Counted from the first letter of the stretch, positions 53,242 to 62,276 are shown. The stretch is DNA of 64,000 nt from Candidatus Rhodoferax randersensis (GCA_016718155.1 JADKEH010000002.1:62001-126000); one strand, 5' to 3'. Numbers and translations: made by a program. The notes: a model not told the origin generated them from the letters alone.

Positions 53242-54393
53242 GTGAGTATCGCCACCAACGCATGGGACACCCTGGCCGGCCAGTACCAGCTGCAACCGGG
53301 TCGGCAGCCCGGTGTGATTGGCCAGCGGCCGGTGCTCGGAGCTGGAAAACTCGCACATCTGCTGGCGGGCCAACGCGGCGAGCAGGTTGGCGCGACACTG
53401 ACCAGCGTGTTCACCCTGTGCGCCCATGCCCACGGCCGCACCGCCGCGCTGGCGCGAGCCGCCGCGCACAGTGGCACGTACAACCCGCCTGCGGGGGAGC
53501 CGCCAGTGCTGCTGTACGTCGAAACTGCGCGGGACCACCTGCGCGCCATCGCCTTGGACTGGCCACAACGCCAGCCCACCGCGACCGTGGATGCGCAAGC
53601 CATGGCCTGGCTGCGCGACTGCCCACTGCCACTGGCCACACCCCGCACACCCGGCGACGCCAGCACTGCCTGGCAAACGCTGGCCAAGCTGCGCACCTGG
53701 CTGGAAGAGCGCATCCTGCATCAGCCGGTGCCGCGCTGGTTGAGCGACCACCAGCAGCCTGCCGCTCTGGCCGATTGGTGCCGAGCGCAGGCCGCGCAAC
53801 TGGCTCCCGCGCGTTGCCTGGCCAACTGGTTTGCACCGGCCAGCGCCTTAACGCCCCAGACTCGCCTGCTGGAGCTGTTGGACGTGGACCCGACACGTCA
53901 GACCACGCAGTTGCGCCAACTGGCACAAGCGCTGGTGATTGAGCCTGATTTCGTGCAACACCCACGCTGGCTGGGCCAATGCGCCGAGAACGGCCCGTGG
54001 GCGCGGCTGCGCCATCGGCCGATGCAGGTGTCGATCCGCCACACCGCCTGGACGCGCCTGGCCGCGCGCTGGCTCGAACTGATGGAGCTGGCCGCAGCGA
54101 CACCCGAAACCGATCGGGCCGGCGCTGCGCCGCTGCTGTCGAGTGGCGCGCTTGCCTTGGCCGATGGCCAGGCGCTGGCGTGGTGCGAAATGGCGCGCGG
54201 CCTGTTGCTGCACTGGGTGCAACTCGACCCCGCGGGCGGCGTGTTGGACTACCGCGTACTGGCGCCCACCGAGTGGAACTTCCATCCCGATGGTGCCCTG
54301 GCCCGTGCGGTGGCGGCCTTGGCGCCGGACGACCTTGATAGCGCACGCATTCTGGCAGCGGCCTATGACCCGTGCGTCGCGTGTACGGTGTAG
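53242..54393 (+). CDS. hupK: HupK/HoxV-like hydrogenase assembly scaffold
   Basis: 383 residues. The C-terminus DPCVACTV copies the last CxxC motif of [NiFe]-hydrogenase large subunits, and VLAPTEWNFHPDGALARAVA near 335-355 copies the preceding region, but the N-terminal CxxC pair is reduced to a single Cys (VFTLCAHAHG). This degenerate large-subunit pattern is typical of HupK/HoxV, a scaffold for assembling the Fe(CN)2CO unit during maturation of the O2-tolerant membrane hydrogenase. It lies about 2.4 kb upstream of hoxB; no structural hydrogenase genes are in the window. Confidence 0.82.
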   Translation: MSIATNAWDTLAGQYQLQPGRQPGVIGQRPVLGAGKLAHLLAGQRGEQVGATLTSVFTLCAHAHGRTAALARAAAHSGTYNPPAGEPPVLLYVETARDHLRAIALDWPQRQPTATVDAQAMAWLRDCPLPLATPRTPGDASTAWQTLAKLRTWLEERILHQPVPRWLSDHQQPAALADWCRAQAAQLAPARCLANWFAPASALTPQTRLLELLDVDPTRQTTQLRQLAQALVIEPDFVQHPRWLGQCAENGPWARLRHRPMQVSIRHTAWTRLAARWLELMELAAATPETDRAGAAPLLSSGALALADGQALAWCEMARGLLLHWVQLDPAGGVLDYRVLAPTEWNFHPDGALARAVAALAPDDLDSARILAAAYDPCVACTV

Positions 54394-54417
54394 ACAGCGA
54401 AGTCAACGATATCGCCT

Positions 54418-54879
54418 ATGTCCATCAGTTTGCGCCCGGCACAGGAGTCGGACTTCGACTTTGCCTTTGACACCAAGCGGGAGGCCATCGGCCCTTACGT
54501 TGTCGCCCGATGGGGTTGGAATCACCCGAGCCAACTTGCGATCCACCGCACCCGGTGGACCGTGCGTCCGTGGCTCATCATCCTTGACGACATGCAGCCG
54601 ATTGGAACAGTATCCATCGCCCAAGCCGATGACCACATCCGTTTTGGTGAGTTCTATCTGCTGCCGAAGCATCAACGAAAAGGCATTGGTTCGACTATCT
54701 TGCGGTCGACCCTTCTAAGCGCCGATGCGCAGGGGCTATGCGTGAAGCTGGAATACCTCAAGTGGAATCCGGTCGGATCCTTGTACAAGCGTCACGGATT
54801 CATCGTCACCGGCGAAAATGACACCCACTACTTCCTTGTTCGCCCACCGTTTCCGCACAACCTCGGTCTCATGGAATGA
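54418..54879 (+). CDS. GNAT-family N-acetyltransferase
   Basis: 153 residues. FYLLPKHQRKGIGSTILRST near 80-100 is the acetyl-CoA pyrophosphate loop (Q/R-x-x-G-I/V-G), and LKWNPVGSLYKRHGFIVTGE is motif B. IRPAQESDFDF-like residues at the N-terminus (SLRPAQESDFDFAF) fit the fold. Substrate unknown. It is 24 bp after hupK, and its stop overlaps the next small gene in ATGA. Confidence 0.8.
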   Translation: MSISLRPAQESDFDFAFDTKREAIGPYVVARWGWNHPSQLAIHRTRWTVRPWLIILDDMQPIGTVSIAQADDHIRFGEFYLLPKHQRKGIGSTILRSTLLSADAQGLCVKLEYLKWNPVGSLYKRHGFIVTGENDTHYFLVRPPFPHNLGLME

Positions 54880-55130
54880 AGCCCATGGTCTCATCACCGC
54901 TGGTCGACGGCACCGCCTCGCTCTATTCGGACGGTGAAATCTATGACCACAGCGCGGACAACAAAGCGAGGGTGGCGCAAGTTTTCACATGTCTCTTCGT
55001 CCCGCGCGACTGCGACACCACATTGCGCCGGGACAGATTTGACTTGCGTGAAAAGCTCGGCTCGTTCAACACTGAGCCATTCACCGATGGGCTGCGCCAG
55101 CAAATCATGCCTTACCGCCGTGCCGCTTGA
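54876..55130 (+). CDS. Small hypothetical protein
   Basis: 84 residues, starting in the ATGA overlap with the GNAT gene and ending 4 bp before the AAC(6')-like gene. The close spacing on both sides argues for a real gene, but no family is recognised. It has two Cys (FTCLFVPRDC) and no signal peptide or membrane segment. It may also be a decayed remnant. Confidence 0.35.
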   Translation: MKPMVSSPLVDGTASLYSDGEIYDHSADNKARVAQVFTCLFVPRDCDTTLRRDRFDLREKLGSFNTEPFTDGLRQQIMPYRRAA

Positions 55131-55134
55131 ATCT

Positions 55135-55593
55135 ATGACCACATCGACCCCTTGTCAATCGATCGACCAACCGGGTTGGCTTGAGCTGCGCGAACAGCTC
55201 TGGCCACACTGCCCCCAAGCGCAGCACGTCCGCGAGATGACGGCTTTCTTGGCCGCGCCGCAACACTATGCACAATTCATTCAGTATGACGCCGCAGCTC
55301 AGGCCATTGGCTTGGTCGAAGTTGCGCTGCGACACGACTACGTGAACGGCACCCGATCATCTCCGGTGGCCTACTTGGAGGGCATCTATGTCGTGCCCAG
55401 AGCGCGGCGTCAAGGCGTCGCGCGCGCCCTGGTCGCCGATGCCGAGCGATGGGCCGCTGACGCGGGTTGCACCGAGTTCGCATCCGACGCCCTGCTGGAC
55501 AACACGCAAAGCCAGGCCATGCACGCTGCCTTGGGCTTCAGCGAGTCCATGCGGGTGGTGTTCTTCCGCAAAAGCATCGTGCCATCGCGTTAG
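55135..55593 (+). CDS. AAC(6')-I-like aminoglycoside N-acetyltransferase
   Basis: 152 residues from the ATG at 55135; the longer upstream frame overlaps the previous gene in another frame. A GNAT fold with the AAC(6') pattern: WLELREQLWPHC at the N-terminus, VAYLEGIYVVPRARRQGVAR with the acetyl-CoA loop near 85-100, then CTEFASDALLDNTQSQAMH and GFSESMRVVFFRK. Those three phrases correspond to conserved blocks of AAC(6')-I enzymes, which acetylate the 6'-amino group of aminoglycosides. Many chromosomal homologues do not give resistance, so activity is uncertain. Confidence 0.75.
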   Translation: MTTSTPCQSIDQPGWLELREQLWPHCPQAQHVREMTAFLAAPQHYAQFIQYDAAAQAIGLVEVALRHDYVNGTRSSPVAYLEGIYVVPRARRQGVARALVADAERWAADAGCTEFASDALLDNTQSQAMHAALGFSESMRVVFFRKSIVPSR

Positions 55594-55645
55594 CCAGTGT
55601 GTGCCTATAAACCCCCGTGTCACATCAACAATGAGCGCCTGACTC

Positions 55646-55939
55646 ATGAATCCAGCAAAAGTCCGACGCGATCAATTGCATCGCCTGACCGATCTTCCCA
55701 ACGTGGGACCCGCCACAGCCGAAGACCTCAAGTTGATCGGTATCTACCGGCCCGATCAGCTCGCAGGCCAGAACCCGCTGACGCTCTACGAGAGCCTGTG
55801 CCGGGTGACCGGCGTGCGGCATGACCCGTGCGTGCTCGATGTGTTCATGTCCATCACCCGCTTCATGGATGGCGAGGCGCCGAGAGCCTGGTGGGACTAC
55901 ACGCCCGAACGCAAGCGCATGCAGGGCCTTGAGAAGTGA
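55646..55939 (+). CDS. Helix-hairpin-helix protein, Cdd1/mitomycin-resistance-like
   Basis: 97 residues. LTDLPNVGPATAEDLKLIGI near 15-34 is a helix-hairpin-helix motif (LPNVGP), followed by YESLCRVTGVRHDPCVLDVF and PRAWWDYTPERK, the pattern of the Cdd1 family found in small proteins annotated as pathogenicity-locus or mitomycin-resistance proteins. Nucleic-acid binding is likely; biological role unknown. The stop overlaps the next start by one base. Confidence 0.78.
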   Translation: MNPAKVRRDQLHRLTDLPNVGPATAEDLKLIGIYRPDQLAGQNPLTLYESLCRVTGVRHDPCVLDVFMSITRFMDGEAPRAWWDYTPERKRMQGLEK

Positions 55940-56712
55940 TGGACACTGACCAAGCGCCGCGCCTGGCGGCGCTGTTGTCGTGGCATCGCAGCGGCGCCGC
56001 GATCAGCGGTCAGCATGCGCTGCGGCTCGCGTTGACTTGGGCGCTGTCTTGCGCCCACGTGATGCCCGCTCTGGCCACCGCTGCCGAGAGCCGGTGTTAT
56101 GGCACCGTCAGCAATGGCCGCATCGAGGGCAGCGTCAAACTACCCTCCAGTGGACCCAACTTCACCACCTACAGCTCACTGGGCGCCGCCGCCCGCACGC
56201 ACGTGCATTCGAAAGTGGCTGAAGTCATCTTGGCAGCCTACGCCGCCGTCGAGCAAATCGATCCCACCCTTCGCTACGTCTACGGTGAAACCGGTTGGCC
56301 TGCGGGCGGCCGTATTCGCCCGCACCGGACCCACCAGAACGGCTTGTCGGTGGACTTCTTTGTGCCGGTACGCAACGCGCAAGGCCAGTCGGTTGCACTG
56401 CCAGTCGGCGTCACCAACCGGCTTGGCTATGACCTTGAGTTCGACCAGGACGCCCGCTACACCGAATACCGGATCGACTTCCCAGCCATGGCCGAGCAGC
56501 TCTACCAGTTGCACGCTGCAGCCAAGGCGCAAGGTGTCGGCATTGCGCGGGTCATCTTCGACACCGCCTACCTGCCCCGCCTGTTCGCCACCCCGCGCGG
56601 CGCCTACTTGCAACAGACCCTGCCCTTCATGAGGGGACGCCCGTGGGTGCGCCATGACGAGCACTACCATGTTGACTTCGCAGTGAAGTGTGGTGCTATT
56701 GCCGACAAGTAG
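55939..56712 (+). CDS. Penicillin-insensitive murein endopeptidase-like (MepA/LAS family)
   Basis: 257 residues from the ATG at 55939. After a possible export signal (HALRLALTWALSCAHVMPALA, longish n-region) the zinc peptidase motifs follow: RPHRTHQNGLSVDFFVP near 130 with His and Asp ligands, and RHDEHYHVDFAVKCG near the end with the HxH ligand. This is the LAS peptidase pattern of MepA, which cleaves D-Ala-meso-DAP crosslinks in peptidoglycan. The sequence is divergent from E. coli MepA, so I give no gene symbol. The N-terminal part may not be the real leader. Confidence 0.75.
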   Translation: MDTDQAPRLAALLSWHRSGAAISGQHALRLALTWALSCAHVMPALATAAESRCYGTVSNGRIEGSVKLPSSGPNFTTYSSLGAAARTHVHSKVAEVILAAYAAVEQIDPTLRYVYGETGWPAGGRIRPHRTHQNGLSVDFFVPVRNAQGQSVALPVGVTNRLGYDLEFDQDARYTEYRIDFPAMAEQLYQLHAAAKAQGVGIARVIFDTAYLPRLFATPRGAYLQQTLPFMRGRPWVRHDEHYHVDFAVKCGAIADK

Positions 56713-56756
56713 CCCCGCGAATGGTGACAGGGGATGGGTGACTGACAAACGCGCAC

Positions 56757-56784
56757 TTGGCCTGTGCTGCGGTCCCGGTATAGA
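56757..56784 (+). promoter_or_regulatory. Candidate sigma-70 promoter of hoxB
   Basis: TTGGCC (56757-56762) and TATAGA (56779-56784) are spaced 16 bp apart, 47 bp before the hoxB start. The rest of the 118-bp gap shows nothing else I can name. This would give constitutive expression of the H2 sensor. Confidence 0.5.
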
Positions 56785-56830
56785 CTCCCAAAAACAGGGC
56801 TGACTCGCGCGGCATGAAACGGGAACCATC

Positions 56831-57832
56831 ATGACTTTCAACGTGTTGTGGCTGCAATCCGGCGGGTGCGGGGGCTGCAGCATGTCGCTGCTGTGCGCCG
56901 ACACGCCGGACCTGCCCGACTTGCTGCGCGGCAACGGCATCAACCTGATGGGGCACCCGGCCCTGTCGCTGCGCGGCGACCAGCACCACATTGGCTTGCT
57001 GCAAGACTGTCTGCACGGTCGCATCCGGCTCGACGCGCTGTGTGTCGAAGGTGCCATGTTGCGCGGGCCGCATGGCAGTGGCCGCTTTCATGTGTTGGCG
57101 GGCACCGAGGTGGCGATGGTCGACTGGGTGCGCCAACTCGCCCCTATGGCCCAACACGTCGTGGCGGTGGGCAGTTGCGCCGCGTGGGGCGGCATCACCG
57201 CGTCGGGCTTCAACCCGACCGAAGCCTGCGGTCTGCAGTATGAGGACGAGCACAAGGGCGGCCTGCTGGGTGCCCACTTTCGCGCGCTGGGCGGCATGCC
57301 GGTGATCAACATCGCCGGCTGCCCGACCCACCCCGGCTGGGTGACCGACAGCCTGATGGCGCTGGCCGCTGGCCTATTGACCGAGGCCGACCTGGACCCC
57401 TTGGGGCGGCCGCGGTTCTATGCCGACCAACTGGTGCACCACGGCTGCACGCGCAACGAGTATTACGAGTACAAGGCTAGCGCGGCCAAGCCGTCCGACC
57501 TGGGCTGCACCATGGAGAACATGGGCTGCAAAGGCACGCAGGCGCACGCTGACTGCAACACCCGGCTGTGGAACGGCTACGGCTCTTGCACGCGCGGCGG
57601 TTATGCCTGCATCAGTTGCACCGAGCCGGGCTTTCAGCACCCCGGACATCCGTTCCACCTGACGCCCAAGGTAGCAGGCATCCCCACCGGCCTGCCCACC
57701 GACATGCCCAAGGCCTGGTTCGTGGCGCTGGCCTCGTTGTCCAAAAGCGCCACGCCCAAACGCGTCAAACAAAACGCGCACAGTGACCACGTGGTGTTAC
57801 CGCCGGTGCCGCGCAAGACCGGTCTGCGTTAA
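56831..57832 (+). CDS. hoxB: H2-sensing hydrogenase small subunit (HoxB/HupU)
   Basis: 333 residues without the Tat signal seen in membrane hydrogenases, as expected for the cytoplasmic regulatory enzyme. Fe-S ligands are present: VLWLQSGGCGGCSMSLL near residues 5-21, AVGSCAAWGG near 117, NIAGCPTHPG near 161 and a Cys-rich C-terminal part (HHGCTRNEYYEY, GCTMENMGCKG, SCTRGGYACISC). With HoxC it senses H2 and controls the HoxJ/HoxA system. The hoxC gene follows after 145 bp containing a large palindrome. Confidence 0.92.
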   Translation: MTFNVLWLQSGGCGGCSMSLLCADTPDLPDLLRGNGINLMGHPALSLRGDQHHIGLLQDCLHGRIRLDALCVEGAMLRGPHGSGRFHVLAGTEVAMVDWVRQLAPMAQHVVAVGSCAAWGGITASGFNPTEACGLQYEDEHKGGLLGAHFRALGGMPVINIAGCPTHPGWVTDSLMALAAGLLTEADLDPLGRPRFYADQLVHHGCTRNEYYEYKASAAKPSDLGCTMENMGCKGTQAHADCNTRLWNGYGSCTRGGYACISCTEPGFQHPGHPFHLTPKVAGIPTGLPTDMPKAWFVALASLSKSATPKRVKQNAHSDHVVLPPVPRKTGLR

Positions 57833-57863
57833 GGGAGCCAGAAAATGCCGATATACGAGTTTG

Positions 57864-57942
57864 CGTCATTGCGAGCGAAGCGCGGCAATCCACAGTGGAT
57901 GTGCCCACAACGGTGGATTGCCGCGCTTCGCTCGCAATGACG
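57864..57942. repeat. Perfect 30-bp inverted repeat between hoxB and hoxC
   Basis: The arms 57864-57893 and 57913-57942 are exact reverse complements over 30 bp (starting CGTCATTGCGAGCGAAGCG), with a 19-base spacer. Related but imperfect pieces lie at 25089-25240. The size and position suggest a REP/MITE-like element; the transcript would form a long hairpin between the two subunit genes. No T-run follows, so it is not a classical terminator. Confidence 0.9.
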
Positions 57943-57977
57943 ACGCGTTGTCATGACTTCCGAAAGCCTTCATCCAC

Positions 57978-59468
57978 ATGACCCGCCTGATCCTCGGACC
58001 CTTTAACCGTGTCGAAGGTGACCTCGAAGTCCAGCTTGAGGTGGCCGATGGCCGCGTGACCGAGGCCCGTGTCAAGGCGCCGATGTACCGTGGTTTTGAA
58101 GTGGTGTTGCAGGGCCGCGACCCGATGGACGCTATGACGATTGCGCCGCGCATCTGTGGCATCTGTTCGGTCTCGCAATCGGTGGCGGCCGCCAAGGCGC
58201 TGGCCGATGCTTCGGGCGTGGTGGTGCCGCCCAACGGCGTGCACGCCACCAACCTGATGTTGGCCTGCGAAAACCTGGCCGACCACTTGACGCATTTCTA
58301 TGTGTTCTTCATGCCCGACTTCACGCGCCAGGTGTATGCCCGGCGCACCTGGTTTGGCGAGGCGGAACGACGCTTTGCCGCCGTGGTGGGCGGCGGCCCC
58401 ACCAGCGGCCTGCACAACCGCGCGGCGCTGGCGGCGCGCGCGCGCTGGCTGGAGCTGATGGGCGCGCTGGGCGGCAAGTGGCCGCATACCGGCGCTATTC
58501 TGCCGGGCGGTAGCTCGCTGGCCATCGGCTCCACCGAGCGCGTGCGTTTGCTCGCCCGCTTGCGCGAGATGCGCACCTTCCTGGAGCAAACCCTGTTTGG
58601 CACCGCGCTCGAAGACGTGGCGGCGCTGCAGACGCTGGAGCAGTTGCAAGCCTGGCGTGCGCGCGCAGCGGGCAGCGACCTGGCACTGTTCCTGGACATC
58701 GCCGACCAGACCGGCCTGGCCGCACTGGGCACTGGTCCGGGTCGTTACCTCAGCTATGGCGCCTACGCCAAACCCGATGGCGGTCACGCGCTGGCGCAAG
58801 GGGTGTGGGACGCCGGCGCACAGCAGCGCCGGGCGCTCGATGCCTCGCGGATCAGCGAGGACCTGAGCCACGCCTGGTATGCGCAGAGCGAGGGCGCACA
58901 GCCCCTGCACCCCACCAATGGCCTGACCCAGCCCGACCCCGACAAGGCCGGCGCCTACACCTGGAACAAAGCGCCCCGGCTGGGCGGCCAGGTGGTAGAG
59001 ACCGGTGCCATCGCCCGCCAACTGGTCGATGGCCAGCCGCTGATCCGCGACGCCTGCGCCAAGCACGGCGGCAGCGTGACCACGCGGGTGCTGGCGCGCC
59101 TGGTGGAGCTGGCGCGCATCCTGCCCATGATGGAACACTGGCTGATGGCCTTGCAACCCAACGAGCCCTTTCACCAGGTGCAGGCAATGCCCGCGCAAGC
59201 GCAGGGGGCCGGGCTGTCGGAGGCGGCGCGTGGTGCGCTGGGTCACTGGCTGCGCATCGAGAACGGCCGCATTGCCCACTACCAGATCGTCGCGCCGACC
59301 AGTTGGAACTTCTCGCCGCGCGACGCCGCCGGCACGCCCGGCGCGCTGGAGATGGCATTGGTGGGTGCGCCGCTGGACGCGGTCACGACCGATGATCCCG
59401 GCACCAGCGTGGCGGTGCAGCACATCGTGCGCTCGTTTGATCCATGTATGGTCTGCACGGTGCACTGA
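57978..59468 (+). CDS. hoxC: H2-sensing hydrogenase large subunit (HoxC/HupV)
   Basis: 496 residues with the Ni-Fe site motifs: RICGICSVSQS (Cys60 and Cys63) and the C-terminal DPCMVCTVH (Cys490 and Cys493). The chain ends directly at that His, with no C-terminal peptide to remove, which is typical of regulatory hydrogenases and means that no maturation protease is needed. The N-terminal LGPFNRVEGDLEVQLEVADG is the family start. It forms the H2 sensor with HoxB and should pass the signal to HoxJ encoded 13 bp downstream. Confidence 0.93.
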   Translation: MTRLILGPFNRVEGDLEVQLEVADGRVTEARVKAPMYRGFEVVLQGRDPMDAMTIAPRICGICSVSQSVAAAKALADASGVVVPPNGVHATNLMLACENLADHLTHFYVFFMPDFTRQVYARRTWFGEAERRFAAVVGGGPTSGLHNRAALAARARWLELMGALGGKWPHTGAILPGGSSLAIGSTERVRLLARLREMRTFLEQTLFGTALEDVAALQTLEQLQAWRARAAGSDLALFLDIADQTGLAALGTGPGRYLSYGAYAKPDGGHALAQGVWDAGAQQRRALDASRISEDLSHAWYAQSEGAQPLHPTNGLTQPDPDKAGAYTWNKAPRLGGQVVETGAIARQLVDGQPLIRDACAKHGGSVTTRVLARLVELARILPMMEHWLMALQPNEPFHQVQAMPAQAQGAGLSEAARGALGHWLRIENGRIAHYQIVAPTSWNFSPRDAAGTPGALEMALVGAPLDAVTTDDPGTSVAVQHIVRSFDPCMVCTVH

Positions 59469-59481
59469 GCCAAGTTCAACC

Positions 59482-60832
59482 ATGCCGCTACCGCGTCCGT
59501 CACCGCTGCAACACCTGCCCTCGGAAGAACTCGAAGGCGTGGACGAGGCCACCTGGCTGGACGTGATCCACAAGATGGACGAGGTCTATTCCAAGCTGGT
59601 GGCCGACGAGGTCGAGCTGGAAGAGAAGAACGCGCAGTTGGAACAATCGCAGCAGTTCATCTTTAGCCTGCTGTCGGCCATGAGCGACGTGTTGATCGCG
59701 TGCAACCAGGACGGCCTGATCGAAGAGACCAACGCCGCCCTGTGCGAGCTGGTCGGCCGCAGCGAACAATCGCTGCGCGGCACGCCGGTGCTGGAGCTGC
59801 TGGCGGACGAGGCCAGCATCGCTCACTGGCGCCAATCGACCGAGCAGCAAACACCGCGCGAAGGTGCCGTGCTGGAAGTCAACCTGCGCGATGCGCGCGG
59901 CCAGGTGGTGCCGGTGGACCTGAATTGCACGCCCCGGCGCAACAGCGATGGGCGGCTGGTGGGCCGCGTGCTGGTGGGCCGCCCCTTGGGTGAACTCAAG
60001 CGCGCCTACCACCAGTTACGCGAAGCGCATGAAGCACTCAAGCGCGCCCAGCAGCAGTTGATGCATTCCGAAAAGATGGCCTCGCTGGGCCGCCTGGTGG
60101 CCGGCGTGGCGCATGAGTTGAACAACCCGATCAGCTTCGTGCTGGGCAATGTGCATGTGCTGCAACGCTACGGCACACGCCTGGACAGCTACCTGGCCGC
60201 GCTGCACCGCCTGGAGCTGCCGCCCGAGCTGCAGGCGCTGCGTGCCGAGCTGCGTATCGACCATCTGCTCACCGACCTGCCCTCGCTGATGGAAGGCACG
60301 CTGGAAGGCGCGCAGCGCACGGCGGACATCGTCAACGGCCTCAAGCGTTTTTCCACCGCCGTGCACGAAGAGATTGCCCGGTGGAGATCAACGCCGTGGT
60401 GGAGCGCGCCATTCATTGGGTCAAGAAGGGCACCGCGCCACGCTTCGAAGTGCACTGGACGCGCGGCCCGGATTGCCTCGTGTCGGGCAACGCCGGCCAG
60501 TTGCTGCAGGTGATGATGAACCTGATCCAGAACGCCTACGACGCCGCGGGTGGTGAGGGCGACAAGAACGCCGGAGCTGCGGATCGACAAGACCGTGGAG
60601 GGCGGCCAGCGTGCAGTTGCGTTTTGCCGACAACGGCCCCGGCATTGCACCCGAACATCTGTCCCGTGTGTTCGACCCCTTCTTCACCACCAAAAGCGTG
60701 GGCAAGGGCACCGGGCTGGGCCTGTCGATCAGCTACGGCATCGTCGAACAACACGCTGGCCAGTTGAGTGTGGCCAACCTGCCGCAAGGTGGGGCGCAGT
60801 TCACGCTGACGCTGCCGGTGATTGCGCCTTGA
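59482..60832 (+). CDS. hoxJ: Hydrogenase sensor kinase HoxJ/HupT, frame broken at three points
   Basis: Starts at ATG 59482. Clear parts are an N-terminal coiled region (KMDEVYSKLVADEVELEEKN), a PAS domain (about 60-170), the H-box LVAGVAHELNNPISF with His211, the N-box NLIQNAYDAAGG and the G-boxes RFADNGPGI and GTGLGLSISYG. They fall in different frames. One extra base near 60379-60381, removal of one A near 60566-60568 and removal of one C near 60606 give a continuous kinase of about 450 residues (EIAPVEINAVV or EIARVEINAVV, then GDKTPELRID, then EGGSVQLRFADN). HoxJ phosphorylates HoxA without H2. The indels are all in homopolymers. Confidence 0.82.
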
Positions 60833-60839
60833 GTCTGAA

Positions 60840-62276
60840 CTAACCAAGCCCCAAGCGCACCAACTTCATGCGCAAGCCGACGCGCGTCAGGCCCAGCTCC
60901 TCGGCCACACGGGTCTTGTTGCCTCGGTGGCGCGCCATGGCGGCGTGAATCAGTTGCGCCTCGACCCGTTCGAGCTGGTGGCGCAGCAGGCCCGACTCGT
61001 CATCGGCCACGGACAAGGTGGCTGCAGGGATGCCGGCCGTCGATTTGGGCTGGCACAGGCGCGGTGACAGCAGCTCGGCACCCAGAATCGGACCGTCCCC
61101 CAGCGCCAGCGCTCGCTGAATTTCGTTCTGCAGCTCACGCACATTGCCGGGCCACGCGTGGCGCTGCAGGCACTGCAGCGCCTGTGCCGACAGTTGCCGG
61201 CCGGCCAGTGGCGACTTCTTGAGCATCTGCTCGACGATGGGCACGATGTCCTGCGGCCGCTGGCGCAGCGCCGGCAAATTGAGCGTCATGCCGGCAATGC
61301 GGTAAAACAGGTCTTCCCGAAAACGCCCGGCCGCCACCTCGGCCTCCAGATTGCGGTTGGTGGCGGCGATGATTCGCACGTTGACCGAGACCGGCCGCGG
61401 GCTGCCCACCGGGCGAATCTCGCCCTCCTGCAAAGCACGCAGCAGCTTGACCTGAAAGGCCGGTGAAGTCTCGCCAATTTCGTCCAGGAACAGGGTGCCG
61501 CCATCGGCCTGCTGGAACAAGCCAATACGTGACTCGACCGCGCCGGTGAAGGCGCCGCGCTTGTGGCCGAACAGCTCGCTCTCCAGCAGCGTGTCGGGCA
61601 TGGCGCCACAGTTCTCCACCACAAAGGGCTGCTCGGCGCGCGCGCTGGCGTAGTGGATGGCGCGCGCCAGCAGCTCCTTGCCGGTGCCGGATTCGCCGGT
61701 GATCAGCACCGACAGGTCGTGCGCGGCAATTTTCTCGGCCATGGCGCACACCGCATTAAGCGGGCTGTCGGCGGCGCGGGTCAGGCGGTCGAAACCAGCC
61801 AGGCGCTTGGCCTTTTGGCGCAAATTGGCTACCCGCAGCGACAGGTTCTCGGGACTGGCGCGCAGCTCCAGCGTGAGGCGTTGGTTCTCTTGCTGCAGGC
61901 GCCACAACTCGCCGGCGCTTTGCAGGGTCAGCAGCAACTGGTCGGGGTGCCAGGGCTTGAGCAGGTACTGCCAGATGCCCGCGTCGTTGATCCCGGCGAT
62001 GATGTCCTGCGCGTCGGTGTAGCCCGACAAAATCAGCCGCACCGTATCCGGCCAGCGCGTGCGCACGCCGCGCAGAAACTCCACGCCGCTGGTGCCGGGC
62101 ATGCGCTGGTCGGACACCACGATCTGCACACACTCGCCCTCCATCAACAGCAAGGCATCGTCGGCCGAGTCGGCGGTGAAGACGGTGAAGTGGTCTTCCA
62201 GCGTGCGGCGCAGTGTCTCCAACGAGCGTGGTTCGTCATCGACGATCAATACCGACAGCGGCGCGCGTTGGGTCAT
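60840..62276 (-). CDS. hoxA: NtrC-family hydrogenase regulator HoxA/HupR
   Basis: 478 residues from ATG 62276; a GTG at 62288 would add four. The receiver has VLIVDDEPRSLETL and Asp56 (VVSDQRMPG), the AAA+ domain holds Walker A ITGESGTGKELLAR, the sigma-54 contact loop GAFTGA and Walker B GGTLFLDEIGE, and the C-terminal Fis-type helix-turn-helix ends GNKTRVAEELGLTRVGLRMK. It activates hydrogenase genes with sigma-54; in known HupR/HoxA systems the unphosphorylated form is the activator. It is convergent with hoxJ (7-bp gap) and follows hoxX. Confidence 0.92.
   Translation of the reverse strand: MTQRAPLSVLIVDDEPRSLETLRRTLEDHFTVFTADSADDALLLMEGECVQIVVSDQRMPGTSGVEFLRGVRTRWPDTVRLILSGYTDAQDIIAGINDAGIWQYLLKPWHPDQLLLTLQSAGELWRLQQENQRLTLELRASPENLSLRVANLRQKAKRLAGFDRLTRAADSPLNAVCAMAEKIAAHDLSVLITGESGTGKELLARAIHYASARAEQPFVVENCGAMPDTLLESELFGHKRGAFTGAVESRIGLFQQADGGTLFLDEIGETSPAFQVKLLRALQEGEIRPVGSPRPVSVNVRIIAATNRNLEAEVAAGRFREDLFYRIAGMTLNLPALRQRPQDIVPIVEQMLKKSPLAGRQLSAQALQCLQRHAWPGNVRELQNEIQRALALGDGPILGAELLSPRLCQPKSTAGIPAATLSVADDESGLLRHQLERVEAQLIHAAMARHRGNKTRVAEELGLTRVGLRMKLVRLGLG

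Noticed and set aside
56750..56775. Possible sigma-54 promoter before hoxB (TTGGCCTGTGCTGC)
   Set aside because: The distance between the GG and GC elements is 8 instead of 10, while a sigma-70 pair fits better.
57951..59573. Minus-strand open frame of 540 codons opposite hoxC
   Set aside because: Shadow frame; the plus strand has all hydrogenase motifs.
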